From: an uncultured Dehalococcoidia bacterium
GTDB lineage: Bacteria > Chloroflexota > Dehalococcoidia > Lucifugimonadales > UBA3495
DNA length: 64,000 nucleotides
NCBI GenBank assembly: GCA_958296445.1
Contig: OY282565.1
Location: forward strand, 372,001 to 436,000
Reading direction: 5' to 3'
In this document: positions 25,538 to 33,181 of the stretch, piece by piece
Layout: each line of letters begins with the position of its first letter
How positions within the stretch are numbered: position 1 is the stretch's first letter
Translations under genes and position numbers: made by a program
Notes under the pieces: model-generated
What the model was told of the DNA's origin: nothing
Databases searched by the model: none
Seen by the model: only the letters and a program-made list of their open reading frames with translations

Positions 25538-26761
25538 ATGAAGCTGTGCTTTTTTCATCTGATGCCGTACCAGGGGCTGCCGGCGAACTTTGAACAAGAT
25601 TACCACAGCGTTTGGGTGGATGTGCCCAATTCGCTGTTTGATCCGGGGCAGGGTCACCGGCTGTATAGCGATTATCTGGACGAGCTGGAGTTTGCCGAGG
25701 CGATGGGGTTTGACGGGATTTGCGTGAACGAGCATCACGCGAATGCCTACGGGCTGATGCCGTCGCCGAATTTGATGGCGTCGGCGATGGCCCGGGGGAC
25801 GTCGAAGGCGGCGATTGTGGTGCTGGGGAACAGCCTGGCGCTGTATAACCCGCCGATACGGGTGGCGGAGGAGTTCGCCATGCTGGATGTGTTGAGCGGG
25901 GGGCGGCTGATTGCGGGTTTTCCGCTGGGGACGGCGATGGATACGATTTTCGGGTACGGGCAGGTTCCGGTGACGCTGCGGGAGAAGTATCAGGAGGCGC
26001 ACGATTTGGTGGTGCGGGCGTGGACGGAGCGGGAGCCTTTTTCCTTTAACGGGAAGTATAACCAGCAGCGGTACGTGAATGTCTGGCCGCGGCCTTACCA
26101 GCAGCCGCGGCCGCCGATCTGGGTGCCGGGCAGCGGGAGTCTGGAGACTTGGGACTGGACGATCCGCAACGATTACGTATATTGCTACCTGAGCTATTCG
26201 GGCTACAAGGTGGGCAAGGCGGTGCTGGACGGGTTCTGGGAGGAAATGGAGCGGCAGGGTAAGGAGTTTAATCCGTACCACGCCGGTTTTTTGCAGCTGG
26301 TGGCGGTGTCGGAAACCGACGGGCAAGCGGAGGAGTATAAGGAGTCGATCGAGTACTTCTTTAAGAAGTGCCTGCACATTCATTCGGGGTTTGGCAATCC
26401 GCCGGGCTACCGCTCGGTGCGGAGCAACAATTCGCAGGTGTCGAACACTACTACGCAGTCGCGGGAGGACCAGCTCAAGGAGTTCACTTGGACCGATTAT
26501 CTGGAGGCGGGGAACGTGATTGTGGGGGGGCCGGAGACGGTGCGGCAGCATTTGACGCACGCTATCAAGGAGCTGCGGGTGGGCAATTTGATGCTGCTGT
26601 TGCAGTTCGGGGATATGCCGAAGGAGCTGGCGATGAAGAATACGGAGCTGTTCGCGCGGGAGGTGATGCCTTACGTGCGGGACATCTGGCCGGGGTACGA
26701 AACGCGGTGGTGGCCGGAGGGGGTGACGAACCCCAACGCGCCGGCGGCGGTGGGGGCGTAA
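25538..26761 (+). CDS. LLM-class flavin-dependent oxidoreductase
   Basis: Luciferase-like monooxygenase of 407 aa. The ATG at 25538 gives the family start MKLCFFHLMPYQ; the frame upstream runs through repeat D. Core motifs: EAMGFDGICVNEHH, ARGTSKAAIVVLGN, LDVLSGGRLIAGFPLGTAMD and RPPIWVPGSGS. It is longer than the 300-330 residue F420-type paralogues because of an insertion near 250-350, resembling the bacterial-luciferase-alpha-like group. Substrate unknown. Confidence 0.85.
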   Translation: MKLCFFHLMPYQGLPANFEQDYHSVWVDVPNSLFDPGQGHRLYSDYLDELEFAEAMGFDGICVNEHHANAYGLMPSPNLMASAMARGTSKAAIVVLGNSLALYNPPIRVAEEFAMLDVLSGGRLIAGFPLGTAMDTIFGYGQVPVTLREKYQEAHDLVVRAWTEREPFSFNGKYNQQRYVNVWPRPYQQPRPPIWVPGSGSLETWDWTIRNDYVYCYLSYSGYKVGKAVLDGFWEEMERQGKEFNPYHAGFLQLVAVSETDGQAEEYKESIEYFFKKCLHIHSGFGNPPGYRSVRSNNSQVSNTTTQSREDQLKEFTWTDYLEAGNVIVGGPETVRQHLTHAIKELRVGNLMLLLQFGDMPKELAMKNTELFAREVMPYVRDIWPGYETRWWPEGVTNPNAPAAVGA

Positions 26762-26792
26762 GGGGCGGGGGCGCTCGGCCCGCTGCGGAGAA

Positions 26793-27740
26793 ATGAATGG
26801 TATGACCGTACCTGTGGCGATAGTAACGGCGGTCGTTGCCGCGTCGGCGGCTTTGTTGATTGCCTTGGTTGCAGCCTGGGGCCGCATCAACGCTAAGCTG
26901 GGGAAGCTGGAGGCGGAAACGCTGGCGAACCGGGAACGCTCCGATATGCAGTACGAGCTGGCGGAGGAGCGGGCGGCGGCCCGGCATTCGTCGGCTGAGG
27001 AGCGGGCCTTGGCTCGCGAGGCGGCAGCCGAAGAACGCGCCATAGCCCGCGAGGCGGCGGCGGAGGAACGGGCGGCGGCCCGTCATGCGGAGTTGGAGGC
27101 TCGGCAAGTGCTGGCGGAGGAACGTACTGCCGCCCGCTATGCGGAGTTGGAAGCCCGGCAAGCGTCGGCGGAGGAACGGGCCATAGCCCGGGAGGCGGCG
27201 GCGGAACAGCGGGCGGCGGCCCGCCATGCGGAGTTGGAGGCTCGGCAAGTGCTGGCGGAGGAACGTACTGCCGCCCGCTATGCGGAGTTGGAGGCTCGGC
27301 AAGTGCTGGCGGAGGAACGTACTGCCGCCCGCTATGCGGAGTTGGAGGCTCGGCAAGCGTCGGCGGAGGAACGGGCTATAGCCCGAGAAGCGGCTGCGGA
27401 GCAGCGGGCGGCGGCCCGCCATGCGGAGTTGGAAGCCCGGCAAGTGCTGGCGGAGGAACGCACTGCCGCCCGCTATGCGGAGTTGGAGGCTCGGCAAGCG
27501 TCGGCGGAGGAACGCACTGCCGCCCGCTATGCGGAGTTGGAAGCCCGGCAAGTGTCGGCGGAGGAACGCGCTCTTGCCCGCGAAGCGTCGGCGGAGGAAC
27601 GCGCTCTCGCTCGATATACGTCGGCGGAGGAACGCGCCATAGCTCGCCACAACGAAATCATAGCTGAAATCCGCTTGTGGCGCGCTCACGGCCACGACAC
27701 CGATACCGACGGCACTATATTCTTTCGGGTTCCAGAGTAA
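26793..27740 (+). CDS. Membrane-anchored long ER-rich helix with 18-residue repeats
   Basis: Protein of 315 aa. Residues 5-28 form one membrane helix (VAIVTAVVAASAALLIALVA). Residues 45-290 are almost pure Ala/Glu/Arg. The dominant 54-bp unit encodes LAEERTAARYAELEARQV (18 residues, five helical turns), interspersed with SAEERAIAREAAAEQRAAARH-like units. Alternating E and R spaced three to four residues apart suggest a single stable alpha helix or coiled coil. The tail (HNEIIAEIRLWRAHGHDTD) is unique. GCGGAG precedes the ATG. No family recognised; a rod or spacer is inferred. Confidence 0.65.
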   Translation: MNGMTVPVAIVTAVVAASAALLIALVAAWGRINAKLGKLEAETLANRERSDMQYELAEERAAARHSSAEERALAREAAAEERAIAREAAAEERAAARHAELEARQVLAEERTAARYAELEARQASAEERAIAREAAAEQRAAARHAELEARQVLAEERTAARYAELEARQVLAEERTAARYAELEARQASAEERAIAREAAAEQRAAARHAELEARQVLAEERTAARYAELEARQASAEERTAARYAELEARQVSAEERALAREASAEERALARYTSAEERAIARHNEIIAEIRLWRAHGHDTDTDGTIFFRVPE

Positions 27741-27741
27741 A

Positions 27742-27891
27742 ATGACAACATCCGACGGGATTTCCGCCCGTGACCTTTACTCCCGGCGCCGCGTTCCTGT
27801 ATCCGGCTGCGGGGCGGAGATGGCTTATGTTGATACCGGCGGCCCTTTGGTTGAGGGGGGCGGCCAAGCGGCCACGCAAGGCAAGACTTGA
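27742..27891 (+). pseudogene. 5' fragment duplicate of the haloalkane dehalogenase gene
   Basis: A 49-codon frame whose first 40 codons closely match codons 1-39 of the dehalogenase at 28380 ([16 protein letters not shown] versus [16 protein letters not shown]; then [16 protein letters not shown] in both). Similarity stops abruptly after GAGGGGG, where antitoxin-leader sequence begins. It is a truncated remnant, separated from the intact gene by the toxin-antitoxin pair. Confidence 0.8.
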
Positions 27892-27901
27892 GGATTTGCG
27901 A

Positions 27902-28087
27902 ATGTCAACCGCCAAGGAAGAGTTGATTCAACTGATTGAAGAGCAACCGGAAGGCAGCTCTCAGGAAGAAATTGTGCGGGAGCTGCTCTTTCATATTATG
28001 GTGCAGCGGGGGTTGGCCGACGCGGATGCCGGGCGGGTTATCACGGATGACGAAATGGGTCGACGAATCCGGTTATGGGCCAAGTAG
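27902..28087 (+). CDS. Antitoxin of a RelE/ParE-type module
   Basis: Protein of 61 aa starting MSTAKEELIQLIEEQPEG. The N-terminal part (QEEIVRELLFHIMVQRGL) is helical and the C-terminal part is [13 protein letters not shown]. Position immediately upstream of a ParE-like gene, with a 13-base overlap, and its small size identify it as the partner antitoxin. A GAGG ribosome site lies nine bases before the ATG. No DNA-binding family is recognised with confidence. Confidence 0.75.
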   Translation: MSTAKEELIQLIEEQPEGSSQEEIVRELLFHIMVQRGLADADAGRVITDDEMGRRIRLWAK

Positions 28088-28368
28088 TTTGGAGCGAGGA
28101 ATCCCAGCGTTGGCTGCGCGACATATACGAATATATTGCCGAGGATAGCCCGCAGGCCGCTTTGCGGACGGTTGAAGGAATCCGGCAGCGAGTCCAGTCG
28201 CTAGAGAGCTTTCCTGAATTGGGGCGGCGTTACCCGAAGTCCAGTCGCCACGTGAGGGTCATTCTTTACGGCCATTACCGGATAGCCTACTTAGTCCACG
28301 AAAACGGGGACGTCATAATCTTGGGGGTATTTCACCCTTCGCTGGACATCAGCAGGTATGAATTTTAA
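28075..28368 (+). CDS. RelE/ParE-family toxin
   Basis: Toxin of 97 aa. ParE-type pattern: [23 protein letters not shown] at the N-terminus, [13 protein letters not shown] in the centre, and [29 protein letters not shown] at the end, the usual R-Y and H/F strand residues of the fold. ParE members inhibit gyrase and RelE members cleave mRNA; the sequence looks more ParE-like. Reads overlap with the antitoxin by 13 bases. Confidence 0.88.
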   Translation: MGQVVWSEESQRWLRDIYEYIAEDSPQAALRTVEGIRQRVQSLESFPELGRRYPKSSRHVRVILYGHYRIAYLVHENGDVIILGVFHPSLDISRYEF

Positions 28369-28379
28369 GGAGGGCGTCT

Positions 28380-29282
28380 TTGACTGATACTTCGATTTCC
28401 GCTCGCGACCCTTACTCACGGCGCCGCGTTCCCGTGTCCGGGGGCGGGGCGGAGATGGCTTATGTTGATACCGGCGGCCCTCTGGTTGAGGGGGAGGGGG
28501 TTGTGGTTTTTTTGCATGGCAACCCTACTTCGTCTTATCTGTGGCGGAATGTCATTCCTCACTTGGCGCCGGTGGCACGGTGTTTGGCGCCTGATTTGAT
28601 GGGGATGGGGGAGTCGGATGGGGCGCCTGATGGGGGCTATCGCTTTGTTGACCATCGCCGCTACTTGGATGCCTGGTTTGGGGCGGTTTTGCCGGAGGGG
28701 GCGGTTACGCTGGTGGTTCACGATTGGGGTTCGGCGCTGGGGTTTGACTGGGCGCGGCGGCACCCGGAGCGGGTGCGGGGGCTGGCCTATATGGAGGCCA
28801 TTGTGCGTCCGGTGACTTGGGATGAGTGGCCGGAGGCGGCGCGGCAGGTGTTTCAGGGTTTCCGTTCTCCGGCCGGGGAGAGTATGGTTCTGGAGCGCAA
28901 TATATTCGTTGAGCGGGTGTTGCCGGGGAGTACGTTGAAGGGTATAAGCGCCGAGGCTATGGAAGTGTACCGCCGCCGCTACGCCGAACCGGGCGAGTCG
29001 CGGCGTCCTACGTTGGCGTGGCCTCGGGAGATTCCTATTGACGGCGAGCCGCCGGATGTGGTGGCGATAGTCGCCGAATATGCGGAGTGGCTTTCGCAGA
29101 CGGCTACGCCGAAGCTGTTTGTCAACGCCGAGCCGGGGGCTATTTTGACCGGGCCGCAACGGGAGTTCTGCCGCGCTTGGCCGAATCAGCGGGAGGTTAC
29201 GGTGGCGGGGGTGCATTTCGTGCAGGAGGATTCACCGGGGGAGATTGGGGGGGCGATTGCGGAGTGGTATGGGGGGTTGTGA
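28380..29282 (+). CDS. Haloalkane dehalogenase-type alpha/beta hydrolase
   Basis: Hydrolase of 300 aa. [11 protein letters not shown] at 46-56 gives the oxyanion region and halide-binding N48. The nucleophile is D115 in [11 protein letters not shown], with W116 as the second halide-binding residue. The acid is the Glu of VNAEPGA and the base is the His of [10 protein letters not shown]. This Asp-His-Glu plus Asn-Trp set is that of DhaA-type (subfamily II) enzymes, so hydrolytic cleavage of carbon-halogen bonds is plausible. Start TTG at 28380 follows AAGGAGGG. Confidence 0.85.
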   Translation: MTDTSISARDPYSRRRVPVSGGGAEMAYVDTGGPLVEGEGVVVFLHGNPTSSYLWRNVIPHLAPVARCLAPDLMGMGESDGAPDGGYRFVDHRRYLDAWFGAVLPEGAVTLVVHDWGSALGFDWARRHPERVRGLAYMEAIVRPVTWDEWPEAARQVFQGFRSPAGESMVLERNIFVERVLPGSTLKGISAEAMEVYRRRYAEPGESRRPTLAWPREIPIDGEPPDVVAIVAEYAEWLSQTATPKLFVNAEPGAILTGPQREFCRAWPNQREVTVAGVHFVQEDSPGEIGGAIAEWYGGL

Positions 29283-29376
29283 ATTTGATGACAGTTGCCC
29301 CTTGCGTGGGGGCATAAGGTAGCCTAAACTTTACGCAGGCGTTGAAATCGTGTCTATGATTTGGTTTGGGTAACCT

Positions 29377-30093
29377 ATGTCTGTTGGCAGCAAAATCGAA
29401 TGGACGGATGCCACTTGGAACCCGGTGACTGGCTGCAATAAGGTCAGTCCGGGTTGTAAATTTTGCTATGCCGAGCGGATGTCCCGACGGCTTCGGGCTG
29501 CCGGGGTAGCCAAGTACCGCAACGGCTTTGAGGTGATCCCCCATCCCGATACTTTGGATGTCCCGTTGCGATGGCGAAAGCCGCGGACGATTTTCGTTAA
29601 TTCGATGAGCGACCTGTTTCACGACTTAGTGCCGGACCAGTTCGTGCAAGACGTTTTTGAGGTGATGGAGCAAGCCCATTGGCACCGCTACCAAGTGCTG
29701 ACAAAGCGACCAGAGCGGGTAGTCGAGTTGAATGGCGAATTGCCTTGGCCGCCGCAAATCTGGTTGGGGGTGAGCGTGGAATCCAGTAGCTACATCCCCC
29801 GCATAGACCTATTGCGAGAAACCAGCGCGGCGGTAAAATTCCTGTCGCTGGAGCCGTTACTTGGCCCATTGCCCGAATTGAACCTTGATGGCATAGATTG
29901 GGTTATAGTGGGCGGAGAGTCCGGCCCTGGAGCTAGGCTGATGGAAGCGGAATGGGCACGCGATATTCAGAAACAGTGCGCCAATGGTGAAATACCTTTC
30001 TATTTCAAGCAGTGGGGTGGTGTTTTCAAGAAAAAGCATGGGCGAGAGCTGGATGGTAGAATTTGGGATGAGATGCCAGTACAGCTATTGTAA
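29377..30093 (+). CDS. Phage Gp37/Gp68-family (DUF5131) three-Cys protein
   Basis: Protein of 238 aa that starts SKIEWTDATWNPVTGC and has the three-Cys motif C20-x6-C27-x2-C30 (GCKFCYAERM), resembling a radical-SAM cluster site. IFVNSMSDLFHDLVP, VLTKRPERV, WLGVSVES and VIVGGESGPGARLM are family hallmarks. Such proteins occur in phages and bacterial accessory DNA, almost always next to a TcmP partner, as here. Biochemical role unknown. Confidence 0.88.
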   Translation: MSVGSKIEWTDATWNPVTGCNKVSPGCKFCYAERMSRRLRAAGVAKYRNGFEVIPHPDTLDVPLRWRKPRTIFVNSMSDLFHDLVPDQFVQDVFEVMEQAHWHRYQVLTKRPERVVELNGELPWPPQIWLGVSVESSSYIPRIDLLRETSAAVKFLSLEPLLGPLPELNLDGIDWVIVGGESGPGARLMEAEWARDIQKQCANGEIPFYFKQWGGVFKKKHGRELDGRIWDEMPVQLL

Positions 30094-30145
30094 AACATCG
30101 CAGATTGTATTGAAAACGTGAGGATGGAGCGAGGTGAAGCACATA

Positions 30146-31009
30146 ATGGCAAATAACAAACCCAACAGTGGATCCAGAGGACAAGATTTGGTTACCGCAT
30201 CGGACGGGTTACCAGCATTGGCTGTGTCAGATCACGTTAAGGAAAAGGAGTTTGCGATAGAGCGTATAATAAACATTTTCAACAGCGGAATGCAGCATAA
30301 ATGGAACCGTCGTTGTTATATTGACTTGTTTGCTGGGCCGGGAAGGTGCGTAATCAAAGAGTCCGGGGAAGAAGTTGATGGCTCTCCGATACTGGCTGCC
30401 AAATCAAGAGTGCAGTTTACCGATTGTTTCTTCGTGGATGGTAACCTTGAATGCTTGGATGCTTTGAGGAAGCGCATCCGCGGTCTTGGCTTGAAAGAAC
30501 TGGATAGGTTTCACTACTACCCTAGCAGTGCTGATTCAGCAGTGGCTAAGTTGATGGCCGATTTGCCGGATTCTATGACTTCGCTCGGCCTCGCCTTTCT
30601 TGATCCGTGGGGGTGGGATTTTGCTTTTGAGACGTTAGCGACTCTCACTGATAGTCGCAGGATTGATTTGGTCATAAATTTCCCTACTGTATTCATCAAA
30701 CGCAATTGGCGGAGAGAATTGCCACAATTGGATAAGTTCATGAATGGCAGTGGATATAGGGAATCGTTTGAATTAGCCATGACTCGGCAAGATCCTTGGG
30801 CGACGCCAACCAGTGCTTTGTTGGATTCTTATAAAAAGGAACTCCATGGCATTGGCTACAAATATGTAAGAGACCAAATTGGAGTCAAAAATTCGCAGGG
30901 GTTACCTTTGTATCAACTAATTTTTGCCAGCAAAAACGAGCGGGGATCTGAATTTTGGGATAAGGTGACCGACAGGCAGGAAAGCGGACAGATTAGGATG
31001 GGAATCTGA
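30146..31009 (+). CDS. tcmP: Three-Cys-motif partner protein TcmP
   Basis: TcmP-family protein of 287 aa. CYIDLFAGPGRC near residue 57 resembles methyltransferase motif I, GSPILAAKS follows, and SLGLAFLDPWGWDFAFETL near 150 is the second family landmark. The ATG at 30146 is chosen because GAGGTG lies nine bases upstream; a GTG at 30134 is an alternative. Its base composition is clearly more AT-rich than the flanking genes, which suggests recent acquisition. It forms a two-gene unit with the Gp37/Gp68 protein. Confidence 0.85.
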   Translation: MANNKPNSGSRGQDLVTASDGLPALAVSDHVKEKEFAIERIINIFNSGMQHKWNRRCYIDLFAGPGRCVIKESGEEVDGSPILAAKSRVQFTDCFFVDGNLECLDALRKRIRGLGLKELDRFHYYPSSADSAVAKLMADLPDSMTSLGLAFLDPWGWDFAFETLATLTDSRRIDLVINFPTVFIKRNWRRELPQLDKFMNGSGYRESFELAMTRQDPWATPTSALLDSYKKELHGIGYKYVRDQIGVKNSQGLPLYQLIFASKNERGSEFWDKVTDRQESGQIRMGI

Positions 31010-31020
31010 GTGCGAGAAGG

Positions 31021-31048
31021 TTGGCAGAGCTGCGTACAAGTACATAAT
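31021..31048 (+). promoter_or_regulatory. Possible promoter for the hydrolase gene
   Basis: TTGGCA at 31021-31026 and CATAAT at 31043-31048 with a 16-base spacer, 29 bases before the ATG. Confidence 0.4.
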
Positions 31049-31076
31049 TCCTTAACAAAACCTTTGTGGAGTGACG

Positions 31077-31850
31077 ATGGTTGAGATTGTTAGGTTGGAT
31101 TTGCGGGGTGGGGATTTTTGTGCTGAGGTTGCTGTGGGGGGGGATGGGCCGCCTTTGGTGTATTTGCATGGGGCGGTGGGGCAGAAGGGGTGGGGGGCGT
31201 TTTTGGAGCGGCTTTCGGGGCGGTTTACGGTTTATGCGCCGCTTTTGCCAGGGTATGGGGCGGCCAGCGGGCTGGAGCATCTGGCGGATCTTACGGATTT
31301 GACGCTGTATCATCTGGAGCTGCTGGAGGCTTTGGGGGTGGAACGGGCCCACGTGGTGGGGCATTTCTTGGGGGGGATGGTGGCCGCGGAGATGGCCGCT
31401 TTTTCGCCGTTGTCGGTGAGGCGGCTGGCTTTGGTTTCGCCGGCGGGGGTTTGGCGCGACGATGAGCCGGTGGCGGATCTGCTGGCTTTGAATGCCGATG
31501 AGTTGCTGGAGCGGTTGACTGCTACGCCCGGCGGGGCCGGTTCGATTGAGGGGCTGCGGGATGCGCTGGCCCGCGACCGGATGCAGGACATCGCCGCGGC
31601 GGGCAAGTTTTTGTGGCCTTTGCCCGATAGGGGGCTGCACCGCCGGGCTTATCGTATCAAGGCGCCTACTTTGATTTTGTGGGGCGGGGAGGACCGGATT
31701 AACCCGCCGTCTTATGCCGCCGATTTTCAGCGGCTGATTGTAGGGGCGCGGACGGAAATTTTGCCGGGCGTAGGGCATTTGTTGATGCTGGAGCAGCCGG
31801 ATGCCTTTGCCGATGCGGTGGCGGCGTTTCTTAGCGAGGGGGAGGATTAA
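31077..31850 (+). CDS. Alpha/beta hydrolase with nucleophile Ser replaced by Phe
   Basis: Protein of 257 aa with the alpha/beta-hydrolase fold: PPLVYLHGAVGQKGW (oxyanion loop), the nucleophile elbow, ILWGGEDRINPP (acid loop) and LPGVGHLLMLEQPDAF (base His). The elbow reads VVGHFLGGMVAAEMA, so the expected Ser of GHSLGG is Phe97 (codon TTC at 31365-31367). One base change from TCC or TCT would explain it. As read, the protein cannot be a normal serine hydrolase. ATG 31077 has GGAG five bases upstream. Confidence 0.8.
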   Translation: MVEIVRLDLRGGDFCAEVAVGGDGPPLVYLHGAVGQKGWGAFLERLSGRFTVYAPLLPGYGAASGLEHLADLTDLTLYHLELLEALGVERAHVVGHFLGGMVAAEMAAFSPLSVRRLALVSPAGVWRDDEPVADLLALNADELLERLTATPGGAGSIEGLRDALARDRMQDIAAAGKFLWPLPDRGLHRRAYRIKAPTLILWGGEDRINPPSYAADFQRLIVGARTEILPGVGHLLMLEQPDAFADAVAAFLSEGED

Positions 31851-32250
31851 ACGCAGAGGGCGCGGAGGGCGCAGAGATTTGTTTTTGGGGGATTTCTGGG
31901 AAAATTGCGAAAGTAACTTCGCTGCCTGTCATTCTGAGCAAAGCGAAGAATCTTGGCTTGGGCGGTGAGACCCTTCGCTCCGCTTAGGGTGACAGGCTTG
32001 GGGGAGGATTAAACGCAGAGGGCGCAGAGGGCGCAGAGATTTGTTTTTGGGGATTTCTGGGAAAATTGCGAAATTACTTTCGCTGCCTGTCATTCTGAGC
32101 AAAGCGAAGAATCTTGGCTTGGGCGGTGAGACCCTTCGCTCCGCTCAGGGTGACAGGCTTGGTCAGGGTGGCAAGTTTGCTTAGGGTGACAGGTTTGCTC
32201 AGGTCGACAAATTTGGTCAGGGTGACAGGTTTATTCGGGGTGGCAAGTTT
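31838..32250. repeat. Duplicated 160-bp block of families D and C
   Basis: Two direct copies starting at 31838 and 32000. Each comprises GGGGGAGGATTAA, a family D element (ACGCAGAGGGCGC), TTTGTTTTTGGGG, and an inverted family C unit (CATTCTGAGCAAAGCGAAG then GGTGACAGGCTTGG). The first copy includes the last codons of the hydrolase. Short decayed GGTGACAGG units continue to about 32250. No gene is present. Confidence 0.85.
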
Positions 32251-32294
32251 ATTTACGGGTGGCACAGGGGAATTTTGGGGTGAATGTTGAGCTT

Positions 32295-33125
32295 ATGATG
32301 GATGATGGTTTGGATGGGGGGCTGGAGGCGCTGGAGGGCGTTATTCGCGGGATGGGGTCGGTGGTTACGGCCTTTTCGGGGGGGGTGGATAGCGCGTTGG
32401 TGGCGGTGGCGGCGCATAGGGCGCTGGGGGGGCGGGCGCTGGCGGTTACTGCGGCGTCGCCGGCGCTGGCGGCTCGGGAGCTGGCGGAGGCGGAGGGGCT
32501 GGCGCGGCGGTTCGGGTTCGCGCACCGGGTTATACGCACTAACGAAATGGAGCGGGAGGGGTATACGGCCAATTCGCCGCGCCGTTGTTATTTTTGCAAG
32601 ACGGAGCTGTATACCCGCTTGACGGCGCTGGCTAGGGCGGAAAATTACGCTTGGGTGGTCAATGGGGCCAACACCGATGATAGGGGGGATTACCGGCCCG
32701 GGATGGCGGCGGCGGCGGAACATCAGGCCCGCAGTCCGTTGCTGGAGGTGGGGCTGGATAAGGCGGCGGTTCGCGCCATCGCCCGGCGGCTGGAGATTCC
32801 GGTTTGGGACAAGCCCGCGCAGCCCTGCTTGTCGTCGAGGGTGCCATACGGGACGCCGGTGACGGTGGAAACGCTGTCGAAGATTGAGCGGGCGGAGGAT
32901 TTTCTGCGCGGTTTGGGGCTGCGGGAAGTGCGGGCCCGGCATCACGACAAGCTGTGCCGGGTCGAAGCGTCGGAGGCGGATATGGAAATTGCTTTCCGGC
33001 GTCGGGAGGAGATTGTTGCCGGGCTGAAGGGGATCGGGTATTTGTGGGTTTCGCTGGATTTGGCCGGGCTGCGGTCGGGGAGCTTGAATGAGGTGTTGAA
33101 GGGGCGGGGTTCGTCACCGCATTAG
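32295..33125 (+). CDS. larE: ATP-dependent sacrificial sulfur transferase
   Basis: LarE of 276 aa. The PP-loop is TAFSGGVDSALVAVA near residue 30. NSPRRCYFCKTELY near 96, NGANTDDRGDYRPGM and WDKPAQPCLSSRVPYG near 170-185 follow; the Cys of QPCLSSR is the sacrificial sulfur donor of LarE. It converts the LarB product to the dithio form of the nickel-pincer nucleotide. First gene of a larE-larC-larB run. Start ATG 32295 (or 32298) is best by homology; the ribosome site is weak. Confidence 0.9.
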   Translation: MMDDGLDGGLEALEGVIRGMGSVVTAFSGGVDSALVAVAAHRALGGRALAVTAASPALAARELAEAEGLARRFGFAHRVIRTNEMEREGYTANSPRRCYFCKTELYTRLTALARAENYAWVVNGANTDDRGDYRPGMAAAAEHQARSPLLEVGLDKAAVRAIARRLEIPVWDKPAQPCLSSRVPYGTPVTVETLSKIERAEDFLRGLGLREVRARHHDKLCRVEASEADMEIAFRRREEIVAGLKGIGYLWVSLDLAGLRSGSLNEVLKGRGSSPH

Positions 33126-33181
33126 GTTGGTTGGGCGGGGAATGACGGGGCTATGGGTAATATAAGGAAAGGTTGGGGACT

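Noticed and set aside
25343..27043. 566-codon minus-strand frame
   Set aside because: Antisense to the LLM oxidoreductase and reading through repeat D.
26565..27695. 376-codon minus-strand frame with striking LRRRLPSLQLRIAGG repeats
   Set aside because: It is the complement of the 54-bp repeats of the ER-rich helix gene; the plus strand has the better start, membrane anchor and unique ends.
28380..28382. Reading the left dehalogenase fragment (27742) as a functional small gene
   Set aside because: It stops at 49 codons and lacks every catalytic motif; it is a truncated duplicate.
29283..29312. Terminator after the dehalogenase (GCCCC/GGGGC hairpin)
   Set aside because: Short stem with no T tract; not strong enough to list.
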